Source: Ciborinia camelliae (lineage: Eukaryota; Ascomycota; Leotiomycetes; Helotiales; Sclerotiniaceae). Taken from it: a stretch of 64,000 nucleotides of DNA. The notes beneath the pieces were generated by a model. That model was not told the origin of the DNA. It made no database searches and saw nothing but the letters and a program-made list of their open reading frames with translations. Position 1 is the stretch's first letter. Each line of letters starts with the position of its first letter. Made by a program: the position numbers and the translations under genes. This document shows, piece by piece, positions 49,440-63,217 of the stretch. The stretch is taken from positions 2,566,288-2,630,287 of the forward strand of contig JANPYM010000001.1 of NCBI GenBank assembly GCA_025890175.1. The letters run 5' to 3'.

Positions 49440-50670
49440 GGTGATTTCTGCTATTTATATACACAATTAGCTTAGCCCTAGCTAGGTACCTACATACGTG
49501 ACAATCATAGATCTAAGATCGGCAATGAAATGTTCTCGGTTAAGGGTAAGATCGAGGATTAATTATACATATAGGATAATAAGGAGAAAGATATAGGATA
49601 GATCGGTAGATCGATAAATAGATCGACAAATAAATTGATAAATAGATCGATAAATAAATTCATAGATAGATCGATAGATAAATAAACTTACATTTTCTTT
49701 CTTTCCTTCTTTCCTTTCTTCTTTCTCTCTTTCCTTCTCTCTTCAATGGATCTTTAGTAGGTAGGTAGATAGATAGATAGATAGATTCACAGACTGATAC
49801 AATCGATATCAACGTGAAGTTACCTAGTTTACAGCAAGAGAAAGAAAGAAAGAAAGGAAGAAAAATAAGTGGGTTAACCAAAGATATCCGTCGGATAACC
49901 ACTCGAGATTCACTTTTTTTTTCTCCCTTCCCAGATCTAGATCTAGATCTGGGAAGTGAATCTTTGATGGGGATTCTTCATGTTGTATAGATCAATCATA
50001 TGGATAGATACTATATACATAGGTAGGTACTTAGATACCAATATGCCATGTTTTTACACAATGAACCAATGGCATCTAACCGAGATACAGACAGACAGAC
50101 AGAAGACCTATATACAGCAGACTAAAGACTCAAGATACCTGTTTCCAACAAATACCAAACATCAAACATCAAATATCAAGCCCACATACCTCAGGTAAAT
50201 TACATCTACATCTACATGCAAGCAAGTTCCAACTTCTCCATACCTACCTACCTACCTACCTACCTACCCAGTTATTTGTTTGAGGTAAGTAAGGTAGGTA
50301 AGGTAAGGTAAGATGACATACATCTGCGAGATGAAAATGCGAGTTACTCAGACTTCACTACCTACCTATGTACACCACAAGAAAAAAAAAGGAATTCGAA
50401 AACGATTGAGAAGGATTCGGTTGACTGTTGATCTTTGTTGATAATGTAGGTAATTAGGTAATTAGATAATTGATATGTTTATTTTTAATACCATACAGAG
50501 TGAGTGGATAAATACATATCTACCTACCTACCGATAGATACTCTATTCTATAGTAATTACACTGATATCGATGCCCGATATGATGAGGATCGAGGATCGT
50601 CTATCTATTCTATTCTTACAAACTATTTTAATCTTCCTCCTCCTTCCTCCCTCCGCACTCCATCTTCCTT
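49440..50670. other. Intergenic region with GATC/GATA repeats and a long palindrome
   Basis: AGATCGATAAATA-type tandems at 49590-49680, TTTCTTTC tracts, CTACCTAC runs at 50243-50270 and a 30-bp palindrome (separate entry). No gene recognised. Confidence 0.55.
49927..49956. repeat. Perfect 30-bp palindrome
   Basis: CTTCCCAGATCTAGA is followed directly by its exact reverse complement, centred at 49941/49942. Outer arms GATTCACTT (from 49907) and AAGTGAATC (to 49962) extend it, interrupted on the left by a T-rich insertion. Confidence 0.95.
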
Positions 50671-52794
50671 TTATCCATCAAACACACCATGTTGTAATTC
50701 CACGCCAAATTGATCCTTGGCCAAAAACCTCATCTGCTTCTCGAGATCATCCTCCATGCCCGCACCCCACCCCAACAGTTGACGAATTTTGCTCCCCCAA
50801 AACAACATATCACTACTCAGCAGGACAAACCTGAACAACAAATGTTTCCACCCATTCATCCATCGTTCCCTCCAGTTCAAATCCTGGCTGTCAGCCAAAC
50901 TGCGGGACGCCCAGGAACCCGTCATTTTGATCCGGTTGACGGGGGAGCCGAGGAATTGATTGTTGCCTTGGACGATGCGCATGTTGCGACCGATGAAGAG
51001 GAGTTCGCGGGGAAAGTTTTCTTCTTCAGAGAGGACGTCGCGGATACCTTGGCGGAGTCTCTCCTGGACTTCGTAGTGACGCTCGGCAGCTGTTGTGCCC
51101 TTCAGATCTTTGGTAATGCGATCTCGGGTGCTATTGTCGCCACCGTTGTATGGACGCATGAGAGTTGCGGAGGCAAAAAGGTCGGGGGCTTTGACGCCCC
51201 AGGCGGAGGTAATTTCATTAAGGGAGGCATTGTCGAAGGTCATGATGGCTTTCCAGAATTGACAGTATTGGTGACGGAAGGCAGGGGTCATGGAAACGTA
51301 TAGACCGTGGTCAATGAGAACAAGTTCCGGTTGGCCATTAGGTTGTCGTCGAATAAAAATGTTTCCTGGGTGAGGATCGCAATGGACAACTCCCCAGAGG
51401 AACATTTGTGCGGAAAAGAGATCAACCATAGTGGTCATGACTTGTTTTAGACTAAGACCAAGACCACCTGTGCCAGTACGACCTCTCCATTCTTTACTGC
51501 GATCAGGCTTCAAGTTATCCTTCGAGAGGCTGGCTGGCGAGGGGCTAGATAATGGAGTCCCTTTGGCTCCAGGTGACCCTTTGCCATATCCGCCTTTCCA
51601 AGGAGCTGTCAAGGTTTCTTTATCCCAAAGACGTACGCCTTCAATCCATTCTGTTGTCATGACTCGTTTTGAGGAAAGATCTCGATATACCTTGGGGATA
51701 TAAACACGACCATTCAACCGCGGTTCATTTGCTACCAATCCAGCCATCTGTTCTGAGTTATTTGCTTCATTTACAAAGTCTGTTTCCAACATCAAACGTT
51801 CTGTGATATAGGGAACTAGACTGTAGAGAGGGAGGTCGAACCAGTACGTGTATACTTTCATCACCACCCTTGACATATTGTTAGTAAAGTCTACCCTCTT
51901 AATTCTATCATATTGAGGACCACAAGGGGCTTACTTGAAAGCCCATAAATCCCAACCCACCTGACTAGCAATCTCCCGTTTCTGAATCTTGATTGCTACT
52001 TCTCTCCCATCTGCCAGTCTCGCCCAATGAACTTGCGCAACAGATGCTGAAGCTCTAGCTTTCGTCTCAATAACTCCACTCCCATGTTTATTTGTATAAC
52101 TAACACCGAAAACTTCCTCTGGGCTTTTGCCTCCAAAATCTTCACGAATAACCTTTTCTACATCCTGCCACTCGTTCTGGGGAGCATCATCGAACATTCT
52201 CGCGAACATCTTCTGGAATTCCGGAGGTAAGATTGCACTTTGCATGGCAATCGCTTGCCCGATTTTCAAGTACAGTCCTCCATTCTGATGTAATAGGTTG
52301 AACATCCTCTCAGCATTTCTCCTATGCAAGTCCGTAATATCTCCACCAAGAATTGGATTTGGCCGGAAATTGAGCTTATAATCGATCGCCACCAATATAC
52401 CCAATCCAAATGTCCGCAATGATCTAGTAATAGAAGATGCGTATAATTGTGTGTCTATGAGATAGGCTATGCCTGTCGCCGCCGAAACGTATAGCAGTCT
52501 CCGTCCCCATTTTATCGTTCGAGGATATAGCTTTGGAGGTGCAGCTTTCCCCAAAGATGCCGGTGATGGAGGCACAAAAGGCTGATACCTCTGCGCTTGT
52601 ATTGAGCGACTGGGAACTTTTGTATATACATGATTCCCGGTCGTTTCCTTCTTAGGTCGTAGTAAAAATTGGGTGGATCGTTTTCGTGCTTGTTGGGAAA
52701 TTTGGCACGAAAAAGAAGAGGATGTATTAAATAACAACTTATTACATGATGATACAATGGGGCCCGACCTCCTGCCTCCAATATGCAGGTACAT
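50671..52794 (-). CDS. Mitochondrial ABC1/ADCK (UbiB-like) atypical kinase, Mcp2/Cqd type
   Basis: Exons (minus strand) 51935-52794 and 50671-51868 give 685 residues from the first real ATG. The basic, Ser/Arg-rich N-terminus suits a mitochondrial presequence; KWGRRLLYVSAATGIAYLI may be a membrane segment. Family hallmarks are present: GLYLKIGQAIAMQ (the KxGQ segment), ASASVAQVHWA (the Ala-rich loop), AIKIQKR with the ATP-contacting Lys, HCDPHPGNIFI (catalytic loop) and LIDHGLY, a DHG where most kinases have DFG. A Ser/Gly/Pro insert at about 385-425 is extra. Yeast relatives act at the inner membrane in lipid and coenzyme Q homeostasis. Which of the ADCK1/ADCK5-type paralogues this is cannot be settled by eye. 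Confidence 0.92.
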
Positions 52795-55582
52795 ATCTAC
52801 GTTTAAAAACCGTCGTGAAGAGAATACATCCAAGAAGCAAACCCTTCAACATCCGATGACGATGATATGGAGAAAAACTAATGGAGATAGCCGGGGTAAT
52901 GCATTGACCCATCTTATCGTTGATAGGGAATCGGCCTATTTTAACTCCGTCCCGTCCGGACATGTCAAGTACTTTTTATTACTAAGGTATATACCGCTAG
53001 GTTGTCAATTATGAAGGCATTTGATTGGCTTTTCCGCGTGAAGTGTGGATTCAAAGTGTTACTCATAGGACCTCCTTAGCATTGGAAGTTATTAGCGATG
53101 AAGATGTTTCCAATAATAAACTCAAGAATGGGAATGGCCGCTCGTTTCCTTCCATATTACATGTTATTCTTGTAGACAAAGGATGAAGAAAGGAACGCCA
53201 GAATCGTAATACATCATGTACCTATTATCAAATCCTTCTCATATCCTGGCAGTACTTGGACTGTATACTAGTGTCATTCATCTGGCGGAGATCCAGGGAA
53301 GCTCACGAGTCACCGGCGATGGAGCTCATTCAACGATCCTCCCCGTACTTTATGCAGAGGGGCAAAGAGGGGACTTTTTACAAGGGCCTGTTGGGGCGTG
53401 TTTCAATTAGTCGAAGAGTTTTCCCCATGCCCAGGTGGTTGATGATCACCGTGATAATCACTGTCAATTCGATGATTGGTGTCAATTTCTTTTCGTGTTC
53501 CGGCTTGAAAATTGAGCACTATAAGAGCAAATGCATACCTTCACTGAAAGTGGGTGTCGTCTTCTTATTGCTTGTTGCTGGAGATGATGGATTCCTGCCC
53601 ATATACGGACTCTGTACCTCAATGTGATGTGCGTACAGTAGGTATACATAGGTGGTGAGTAATAAGTGGTTTGATAGACTTTGAGTAAGATTAAAAAACG
53701 TAAACGCAAATATACCTACCTACCTACATTCTCCATCCATCTATAACTCTAGATGTCTCGTGAAGCGTGTGAAGCGTATGAAGTGTTTGAAGTTCTTGGA
53801 TCTTTTAGAACTGGAAATGAATGTCCACTACTGTATTACCGGTCGTTTGTTACACGGTTACACCCTCTCGAGACCCAAATAGATGATGGGATTAGTAGTG
53901 CCTACGGAGTATGGGATTATCAAGGAAGGATTGAAGAAGTCTGCTGCAGATAAGATTTGGAAATTTTACTGGTTATAAGGGCCAGTCCACAGACAGACAA
54001 TAAATCATGTACCGTACGGTGTAGTATAGTATGTACGGACTCCGGAGGGAGTACCTACTGTAGGTACCCATGGACTCTCAAGGTCCAGGCTCGCAAATGA
54101 AGCAATCCAAGACTCCAACTTGCCAAGATGATAATAAGATTCCCCGTCTGCAGGTACTCGAATTGTTATTAATGCTTTGAAGAAATCGAATAACAAGTTG
54201 TTATATGTTTATATGTACAGTAACGTGTACAGTAACATTAATATTCAATGCCTCGAGTGCAGTGCCCCATACATGCATAGGTAGGTACATAAGGTAGTAT
54301 CTTCTCCAGTTTATTTGTACTTTACTGCAACGTCCATCATTATTATTATTATTATTTCATATCTTTGAGAAATATCCGAGAGTTCTTCTTATAATATACT
54401 CCAACTGTACCTTGCTGGCAAGTAAAGTAGGTACATTCATACGTACGTAATCAAGATCGATATTAATCATCGAGGGCTGAGTAATAGGCTGGGTTTTAAA
54501 AGACGAGGCTCCTGAGTCCTGGGCAGTGGGCACACAGTTCGACGGCACAACCTTCCCCAAGAACGGACAATATCTCGAAACGCCTTTACTACACATACCA
54601 GTTTGACATAACTAGGTAGGTAGGTCGGCAGGTATCTTATTAGTAGTACATGCAATTAAGACCAAAACCATCAATATCAAAAATTATCACTCTCTCTTGT
54701 GCAAATAGTTCAAAGACTTTGACAGTCAATTCCTTTATAACAAATCTCTACAGGATTGTCATCATTTGTACCCTACTTGTACTGTACAATACCCAACATT
54801 GCAATTCTTTACACTTTACACACTTTGCCTATACTTTATTATACAGCCTTGAAATATCGGAAGGAAGAATTCATTCAATTGTGGCTGCATCAACACCAAT
54901 TGAAAAAGAGGCATTCTCCTCCACATGATACCTACCGATAGATACATTGAACATCGAATACGAGTATCCGTATCCTTCTCTACTGCACCTAACCATAGGT
55001 AATAACCCATTGATTTTCATTAAGTATAAACCTACCTACCTATTCACCACGAAATAGAAATAGCCAACGGAATAGAACGAGGAACCATTCTTGGAAGGCG
55101 TGGCTTTCAACTCTATTAACCTTGCTTGCCCCCTTCAAAAAGTTAATATTGATTTGATTATTGCACAGTCTACAAACATTTAACATACATGTACTTTTGT
55201 TACCGTCCATCTCTTTCCTTGTTCCCCGCCTGCTTCTAATCTCTGCCGGAGAAAAAACTACAGCCACTACAAACCACGACAACCACGGCGATCACTACAA
55301 TCACTCCGCCCATTCACCCAATCTTTACTCTTCAATTTTAATTTTATGCCCTTCTTATTTTACTTCAGTCATTGAAATTATTCCATTTATCGATGTCTGG
55401 TCAAGAGTGGACAATCAAGGGAAATAATCAATACCATTCACGAATTGAGATTTGAGATACATTCCGCATCAAACATCACCTGGGCGCCTCACCCTTTGGT
55501 CGAAAGAACTCGATAAGTGCCGCGTCTTGAAGGCGCTGGCATACTCAACCTTTTGCGCATCAGGAAATTTCAGGACGTCAAG
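52795..55582. other. Long intergenic region
   Basis: Divergent spacer between the ADCK-like kinase and the PalI gene. It has TACCTACC and TAGGTA motifs and short frames that I judge spurious. The last ~400 bp is probably the PalI leader. Confidence 0.55.
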
Positions 55583-57982
55583 ATGCTACGACCGGCGACT
55601 CCATTGACGATATTACTGCTTGCAGCATTCGTATGTTTGCTCATATCGGTCCTGTCGACTCCCATAATAAAGTCGATACCATTGGCCTCTTTCGATGGAG
55701 TTGATTTTGGAGTCTTTGGATTTTGTAAAGGAAACACTTGTACCAACTTTGAAATTGGTTACAGTACTGGTGAGTTTACATTCTCGAGGCATATTCTTTC
55801 GATGCAGGCTTCCGCGCAAGGCAGCATGCCAAGTACAGCACTGATGCGAAGTGATTATTTAGAAAGTCTTGACGATGCCACACAATCGGCAACATTCGAT
55901 CTTCCAACCAACACCAGATCTTCATTATCTGCTATTCTCATTGTCCACCCGATTGCTGCTCTATTCACACTTATCATGTTGATACTGGCCATCGCTGCCC
56001 ACTTCCACGCACCTTCACATTCTCCCCGATACCTATTGGGAATATTTATACTGAGCATCTTGACATTGATTCTCACTCTACTGGCCTTCCTAATCGATGT
56101 TCTACTCTTCGTGCCTCATATGGCATGGGGTTCATATATTGTGCTCGCTGCCACGATTATCATTGCTGCAAGTGGTATCGTGTCATGCGCTATGCGCCGA
56201 ACGTTGGTAAGTCGAAAGGCAAGAAAGCGTCGCCTCGAGGAGAATGCAGAGATCAACGGGGAGAATTTCTACAATCGCCAAGGACCTGAATCAATCACTC
56301 CGGTAGTCACCGACAATAGTATTTCGAAAAGTGCGGTAAATGAGAAGGTGCCAACATTTGCCACATTTGATGCGAACAATAATGAACGAACTAGTGATGA
56401 ACGGATACCTCTGACTACAAGAACTCCAACAACGGAAAGTTCTCCTCACAATATACCCGGTGGATCTATTAGGAGCCAAGGAATAGATGGGTACAACGGA
56501 CAGCCACGAGGAGGAAGCCCACCTAGGGATCAGTATGGTAACCCCATACCGATTATGCAGCCAGTAGCAAATGCATACGGTATGCGAAACCGAGATCCTT
56601 CTGCCGGACCACCAGGACAGGGTTTAAGCCATCAGTATTCCAACAATTCTATGAATTCGAGAGGAAGAGGTGGGATGCCACCAGGTCCACCAGGAAGAGG
56701 TGGCTATGGACCACCAAGGGGTGGATATAGAGGAGGTTACGGGGGGCCCCCACCAGGCCCGAATCGTGGAGGGTACGGTTATGGTCAACCAAGGGGAGGG
56801 TATGGTCCGAGAGGTGGGTATGGACCAAGAGGTGGCGGTTACCCAGGCCCTTACAGAGGAGGCATGAACAATGGAATGATGCCAATGGGTGGCGGAGGGA
56901 GAGCTCCTCCACCGGGATATGACGGCCGACGGCCCCCTGATGCTTCAGCGCCTATGGGTGGATATAGGGATGTTTCTCCAAATCCTCCTGGTGGTTACGT
57001 CGCATATAGGCCGGATGAGAGAAGGTCAAGTAGTCTACCTCGTGCCGAGTCACCTCCACCGTTGGAAAATATGGAAAATATTGGCATGGTTGGACAGGCG
57101 ATTGAAATGGTTAGTAGTAATCAATCTAAAACACTGATGTAATATACTAATTCAGCATTAGGATGCCTCAACAGGAAGCCCGTCACATGCACCTTCAGGG
57201 TTTGTTGGGAATTTCGATAATCTTGGAGATGGTGATGGGGACGTGGCTGGAATGGTGGGCCTGCAACAGCAAAAAGCACACCAAAGGCATGAGACTCTGA
57301 TGAGCGAGACGAGTAGGTACAGCCAAGACGAGTAAGTGATATTCAATCATCGAATCACCAACTTGCTAACCCATACAGATTTGTACCACCAAGAAAAGCA
57401 TGGGGGGGACAACAAGAAGATAGACCATCACCTCTAAACCCGGCCTCGCAACCTGTCGAGCTTCTTCCTACTGAACCTACTAATAAAGGAGGCAACTCGA
57501 ACGATAATTATTACGAAGATGTTGACCCACGTTTCGCTGATCCAGCTCCAGCTCCAGCTCCAGCACATATTTCACCTCCCCCTGTTCCGTCTATTCATAT
57601 TCCTGGACACCCCTCGGATAATAACCAAGATCCTAGCTCCCATCTCCAACCAAATCCTTTGAGTAATTTAGATGGCAACAACTCTTACAACTCTTTAGAA
57701 GAGCTTCAGTCAGGACAACGCTCGCCGGCCGAATCAGAAAGATCAAACTTTACTTCGGTTTCGCAGCGGGGAATCAATCCAAGATGGAATGGCGGTGCTG
57801 GCTACGGAGGACCGCCCATGCCAAATAGGAGACCTGTTCCCCAGGCTCGACGAGAAGATGTGCTCTTGAATGATAATCCCGATTTCGCTTTACCTACCGG
57901 CCGTGCTGGGAGAGGACCGCCTCGTACCATGCGTGGCGGTATGATACCAAACTCTGCCTATCCAGGCACGAGCGGTCTCTGA
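55583..57982 (+). CDS. palI: PalI/Rim9-family pH-signalling membrane protein
   Basis: Exons 55583-57109, 57162-57331 and 57379-57982 give 766 residues. The ATG at 55583 gives MLRPATPLTILLLAAFVCLL, the family's typical start; an in-frame ATG 66 bp upstream is probably leader. Helix 1 spans about 8-28 and leads into LSTPIIKSIPLASFDGVDFG and the extracellular CKGNTC. Helices 2-4 lie at about 115-138, 150-175 and 185-205. The cytosolic tail is long and disordered, with an RGG/PGPP-rich segment at about 358-450. PalI/Rim9 assists the plasma-membrane pH sensor PalH/Rim21 in activating the PacC/Rim101 pathway at alkaline pH. Yeast Rim9 is much shorter; the long tail is a filamentous-fungal feature. 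Confidence 0.92.
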
Positions 57983-59019
57983 GCTCGGCTTTCTACATTC
58001 TAAAACTCTTTTGGCCATTGCCCTCACGTCTTTTTTCATAATACCACCTAATTCATGACATCACCGGTTCGACTTGTAAATAATGCAACATTTTTTTTTC
58101 TTTGTCGATATAGAGTCATACGAGCGATGGAGATATGATTCCTTCAAACTTCAAAAGCATGCATCTCATGGATGCGCTAGATTCGCTGCCCGTTCGGGTT
58201 GAACAGTATCCCTGCCTTTTTTTTGTCCATAAAAGGCCACGAACTTGGTTGATTTTATTTTGGGCGATTATTTTGCAGCCATTTTGTGTAGCCTTACACG
58301 TTGGCCACCGTTTTAGGAGTTGATCTTTTTTGCATTCACGCTGCGGATTTGAAAGGGAAACATTTGGGGAAAGTGTATGGCTGGCATGGCAGTTGGGGGG
58401 TTATGGGCGGTTGGCTGGACACGGTGATTCAAATGCAAAGGGCATTCAGGGGGGTGCACGGCAGTTAATATGACTGGGGGAATGCATGAATTGAGAGGCG
58501 GAGAGAAATGGATGGATGGATGGATGGATGGGCGTCGTCACACATTATCGTGCGTGCGTGCGTGAGGTGGATATGTGTTCTACAGAGAGAACCAAATATG
58601 GATAGGATACATGGATGGATACCTAGTAAATACCTCCTCTAGCTACCAGAGAACATGAACCATTAATCATGAATACGTACCTACTCTCCGGAGAGAGATA
58701 CCATAATTATTTGAATGACGAATTGAAAAAGTGAAGGTGGGTTTGTTTTTTTTTTTTTTTTTTTGGAAAAAATAAAAATAAAAATAAAAAATGGGCTCTG
58801 GGTTGTTTTTTATCTTGGCTACCCGACGTGAGTGCAATCTGGAATCTGGAATCTGGAATTCTTATTGATGCATCTACCTAGGTACCTATTGATAGGTGGG
58901 AGGGGAGGGGAGGGTTCTCGGAGCGCAGAGCGCAGAGCATTGTTAGTGGTATTTATTTATGTATGTATGTATGTATGTATGTAGGTAATGTATGTATGTA
59001 TGTATGTATGTAATGTATA

Positions 59020-60040
59020 AGTCCCCTACCCTACTTTCCGGCCTCCCCTACTTTCCGGCCACCTATTTGCACCAAAATCAGTCATTTTGGAGTATTTCTA
59101 ATTCAACAACCAATGAATATTATTAATTGAAATTTGAAATATAGATTCTATATATAATTATTAATTAATATAAAAGTTTTTAGAATTTTAGCAATTTTCT
59201 ATACAAAGTTATAAATGTTTTTAATTTAAATTTTCGATTTTTTTCCAATTCGCTAATAAATTTTTTTTTTTTGAGATTAATTTGTTAGCAAAATTTATAT
59301 CATTAATAAAACACTATTCACAAATTATAATATATATAAAATATATATTTTTCGAAATCTTAAACTATATGGATTCAATAAAAATTTATAGTTTATTTTT
59401 AAATATTTTTGTTAAAAAGTTATTAAAGTTTTTTGTGTTTTTGATTTTGTATACAATTTGTTACGGATCTAGAGACAAAAAGAACAAAAGAGATGCTTGG
59501 GCAAAAAATTTAGACTTGAAGCTAATGTATTGGCGATCGCTATTGTTTGATATTAATTGATAGCGAATTTTCGGTATAATATTTAATTCTTAATTATTTA
59601 GTAAATGCAAAAACGAATTTTTAAAGTTAAATAAAAAAAATTATAAAAATATATAAAACTTTATATTAAACAAAATATTATTATATAAACAATAATTAAT
59701 AATGTATTGTTAATTATTTAAAAAAATAATAATAATTTTATTTAAAAAAAAAAAAAAATCTTTGGTTCAATATTAATCTAGTTAATTCCTTGTATTTTCT
59801 AGCTTAATATAATTTGTATAAGAAATTTTTTTTGGAATTAAAATTTTAATTATTCCAGAACGAATTGATATAATTATTTGAAATTTTCTATATTAGCTAA
59901 TAATTATATATAGAATCTATATTTTAAATTTCAATTAATATAATCCATTGGTTGTTGAGTTATAAATACGTCAAAATCGCTGTTTTGGTGGGAAAGGGTG
60001 GCCGGAAACCAGGGGGGGCCGGAAAGTAGGGTAGGGGATT
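59020..60040. mobile_element. Non-autonomous or decayed TIR transposon (TA target, Tc1/mariner-like)
   Basis: The left end AGTCCCCTACCCTACTTTCC and the reversed right end AATCCCCTACCCTACTTTCC match at 19 of 20 bases. The inverted similarity continues for about 140 bp on each side, including CAACAACCAATG and ATATAGATTCTATATATAAT. Flanking TATA on both sides is consistent with TA target duplication. Total length is 1,021 bp. The interior is very AT-rich with no transposase; the one open frame (59282-59560) is AT-biased and not recognisable. Confidence 0.85.
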
Positions 60041-61230
60041 TATATGTATACATATGTATGTATGTACGTATAATACTTGATGAATGATGAATGATAGGCA
60101 GGGGATTCAGCGGAGGACCCTGTGGTGTTTGGTGTTTGGGGTTTGGTGTGTGGTGGTGTGGTGTACTCCAGCTGCGGAGTGTAGGTGTAGGTGTAGGTGT
60201 ATTGTGGGGACGGGGGATTCATCCAATGATTGTTTTTTTTTTTTTGCATTTGGGGAGGGTGAGGGAGTGAGGGAGTGAGAGAGGGTGAGGGAGTTGGTGG
60301 GAGGGAGGGTTGGTGAGGGAGTTGGTGAGGGAGTTGATGGGAGGAAAGGAGAAGAGAAGAGAGAAGAGAGGGAAGAGTGGAGTGAGTGGATTTTTCTGTA
60401 GATATACTTGGGTGGGTAGGTGAATGGGAAGGAGAATGTGAATGGGAAGAATGAGGAGGAGGAGGATGTTGAATACGATATATGCGATAGGTAGATAGGT
60501 AGGTAGATAGATAGATAGGTGGATTGCATTGAATTGAATTACCTACCTATCTACCTACCCAAGGAGAAGATGGGGAATAGGATGGGATGGGAGAATATAT
60601 AGCTACCTATTACTATTGATGTACTTAATTATAAAATGAAGATTGATTATTACCTACCGAGATATCTATCTATCTACCACCTACGTGGATACCTATATCA
60701 ATGAAATCCAATCCAATCCGAATAAAATCGATCATGGCATGATATTGATGGCATGGGATGGCATAGCATGGCAATTGATGGTGTTAGGTACCTACGTACC
60801 AGTATATATATTATTATCAAATTGATATTGATGTTCACCTAACCTTAACGTTCAACATTCAACATGAAACATGAAACATTCAACATGAAACTTCGCATCA
60901 GAGCAATCAATTCATTTCAATTCAATTCAATGAAAAAGTTGATGCTTTCTAATTACCCCTGGTTCTGGGTTTAGTTCTGGTTTTGGTTTTGGTTTCGATC
61001 AATTGATCGATTGATTGATGGATTGATGGATTGATATTCAGGGGTAGGTAAGATAAGGTCCAGCTATCTAGGTACCTAGGTAAGAATTAATTAGAGTAAT
61101 GAACGTGGATTGCGTGTGCGTGTGTGTGTGTGTGTGTGATTTTTGGGAGAGGGAAGCCAGAAGACAGACAAAACCATGCTTCAATCATGTGGGAAATTTA
61201 CTTCATTTTCCTGATACGTGTTTAGGAGGA

Positions 61231-61300
61231 AGGGTTAGACTGGATTAGACTGGATTAGACTGGATTAGACTGGATTAGACTGGATTAGACCGGATTGGGT
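61231..61300. repeat. TGGATTAGAC 10-bp tandem
   Basis: Five perfect copies with diverged units at both ends. Confidence 0.95.
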
Positions 61301-63217
61301 TAGGCTAGGTACATTAAGTAGGTAGGCTAGGTAAGGAGGATGGATAGAATGGATCCATGTTCTAAGCCCTGGAGGTTGGTGATTGCCCCATGTCTTGAAT
61401 CGGAAGATTTTGATGGGCACCGGGGGCTGGATTGGCTGGTTTGGGTGGATGGATGCCCAGGTGGGATCCATTGGGTCAGGGGTTTTATGGGGGTGTTGTG
61501 TTAGGTTAGCGTTATTGTCATTGGGTTTGGTTTGGTCTGATTGTAATTGGCTGATGAATACCTTGGCAGGTACGGAAAGTAGAATAATTAATTGTTTGGA
61601 TATTGTATAGAGTGGAGTGAAGTGAAGTGAAAGAGTGAGAGGATTTTGAGAAATTGTCTTTTTCTATGGGATGGAAGTAGATGAAGGAGATGATGGAGAT
61701 GATGGGATTTTGAATGGGTAGGTATCAATAGGATGGGATGGGATGAACAATTGAATAATTATTGGCCCTGTATATGGAGACTTGATACTTGATACTTGAA
61801 CCCAATACCCGTCTTGTTTGATTCAATGTCTTTATTTTTCTACTTGGTCAATTGGATTGGATGAGAGGAAAGAAGTACAATACAGTGCAGTCAGTACATA
61901 CATACATACATACATACATACATACCTACTACATACATACATATCAAATAGTAATACAAGAATATGATCATCTAGCTACCAACTTTATGTATGGAATACG
62001 ATAATAAACACAACTACTTGCTCTACCTGTTTGTACCTATTGAGCAATTCATCATCTTCTTTTTCTTCATTGTACTTTGTATCCCGTCTCCTATTTTGAA
62101 TCTCATCAACAAGACGAGTATGGATTGTAAGGTTGCCTTGTCATCAATTGAATCCATTACCTAGTTGAGTTGAATTCAATCTACATTTTACAGTCTGTAC
62201 AGTACACTTCACAATCCACTTTGCATCAATCAATACCTTTCTAGGTATCGAGAATCCATTTTATCTTAATTTTGGGCCTTGAACTTCAAACTGCAAGCTT
62301 CAAACTTCAAACCTCACTCTGATACTCTGATACTTTTAGTACCTTCTTCGCTCACTCAAGCACGCACCGATATAGCACTGTCCTCCTCCTCCTCCTTCAT
62401 TCATTCTCGGTCATTGATCTTTACATCTGGTTGGAAGTTTGGAACCAAGGAGAAACCAAAGTCAAAACTAAAGCTACGACCTACCAATCTTCTAAAGTTT
62501 TGACCCGTGGACCCGTTACAACTTTTATACTTTCCAGCCTTATCAAGGATCTCACGAGGTAATCGATAGGATCGATCGAGAGCATTGATAGCATTGACAG
62601 CATCGACAATATAATTTCACCGGTATGTTTTATATCCATTTCTTGAATCAATTGCTTTAATAAAGCTATATACATATTACATATACATATATATTCATAT
62701 ACACATACATCCATACCTATACACATCCATCCATATACATATACATATACTTTCTTTCTTTCAATCTATCTATCAATAGGTATAAAAAATCCATGCAGTA
62801 CAGTACCTGCTTTTAAAGAACCCTACCTCTCTCTATCTCTCTCTACCTATCAATTTTGTTCATCTCATCTCATTTTTCCCATGAGTAAAGAGTAGCGAGA
62901 CAATCCCAAAAAAAAAAAATCAATTCCTTCCAAGTAAAATATATCTCTGCCGAAACCTTGGTGGCTCGACACTACCTCCCTCCTTCAACTTTATTTTCTT
63001 CCAACCTTGTATTGTCCATAATCCATTATTTTATTAATGATTCCAATCATATAGGGCATTTTAATTCAAGAACTGATGATCAATTCGTTTCACTCATTCA
63101 CCCTTCTGATTTAAATTAATTTCAATTAATTCATCATACAAACATAGAACAACAAATCAAGTCTTCCTTGTCAAATCTGCGACAGACACCATCATTTCCA
63201 GTAAACAGACCTACAAA

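Larger units (their letters stand above)
57983..63217. other. Five-kilobase gene-free region with a transposon and many microsatellites
   Basis: Apart from the inverted-repeat element it holds (ATGT)n at 58960-59012, GGATG repeats, (GT)n near 61119-61138, a 10-bp tandem at 61231-61300 and (CATA)n at 61896-61925. The final ~900 bp is T/C-rich and is probably the septin promoter and leader. Confidence 0.6.

Noticed and set aside
50710..51303. 197-residue plus-strand frame
   Set aside because: Antisense of the second exon of the ADCK-type kinase.
59282..59560. 92-residue frame inside the inverted-repeat transposon
   Set aside because: Ile/Lys/Phe/Tyr-rich translation expected from AT-rich DNA, with no transposase motif.
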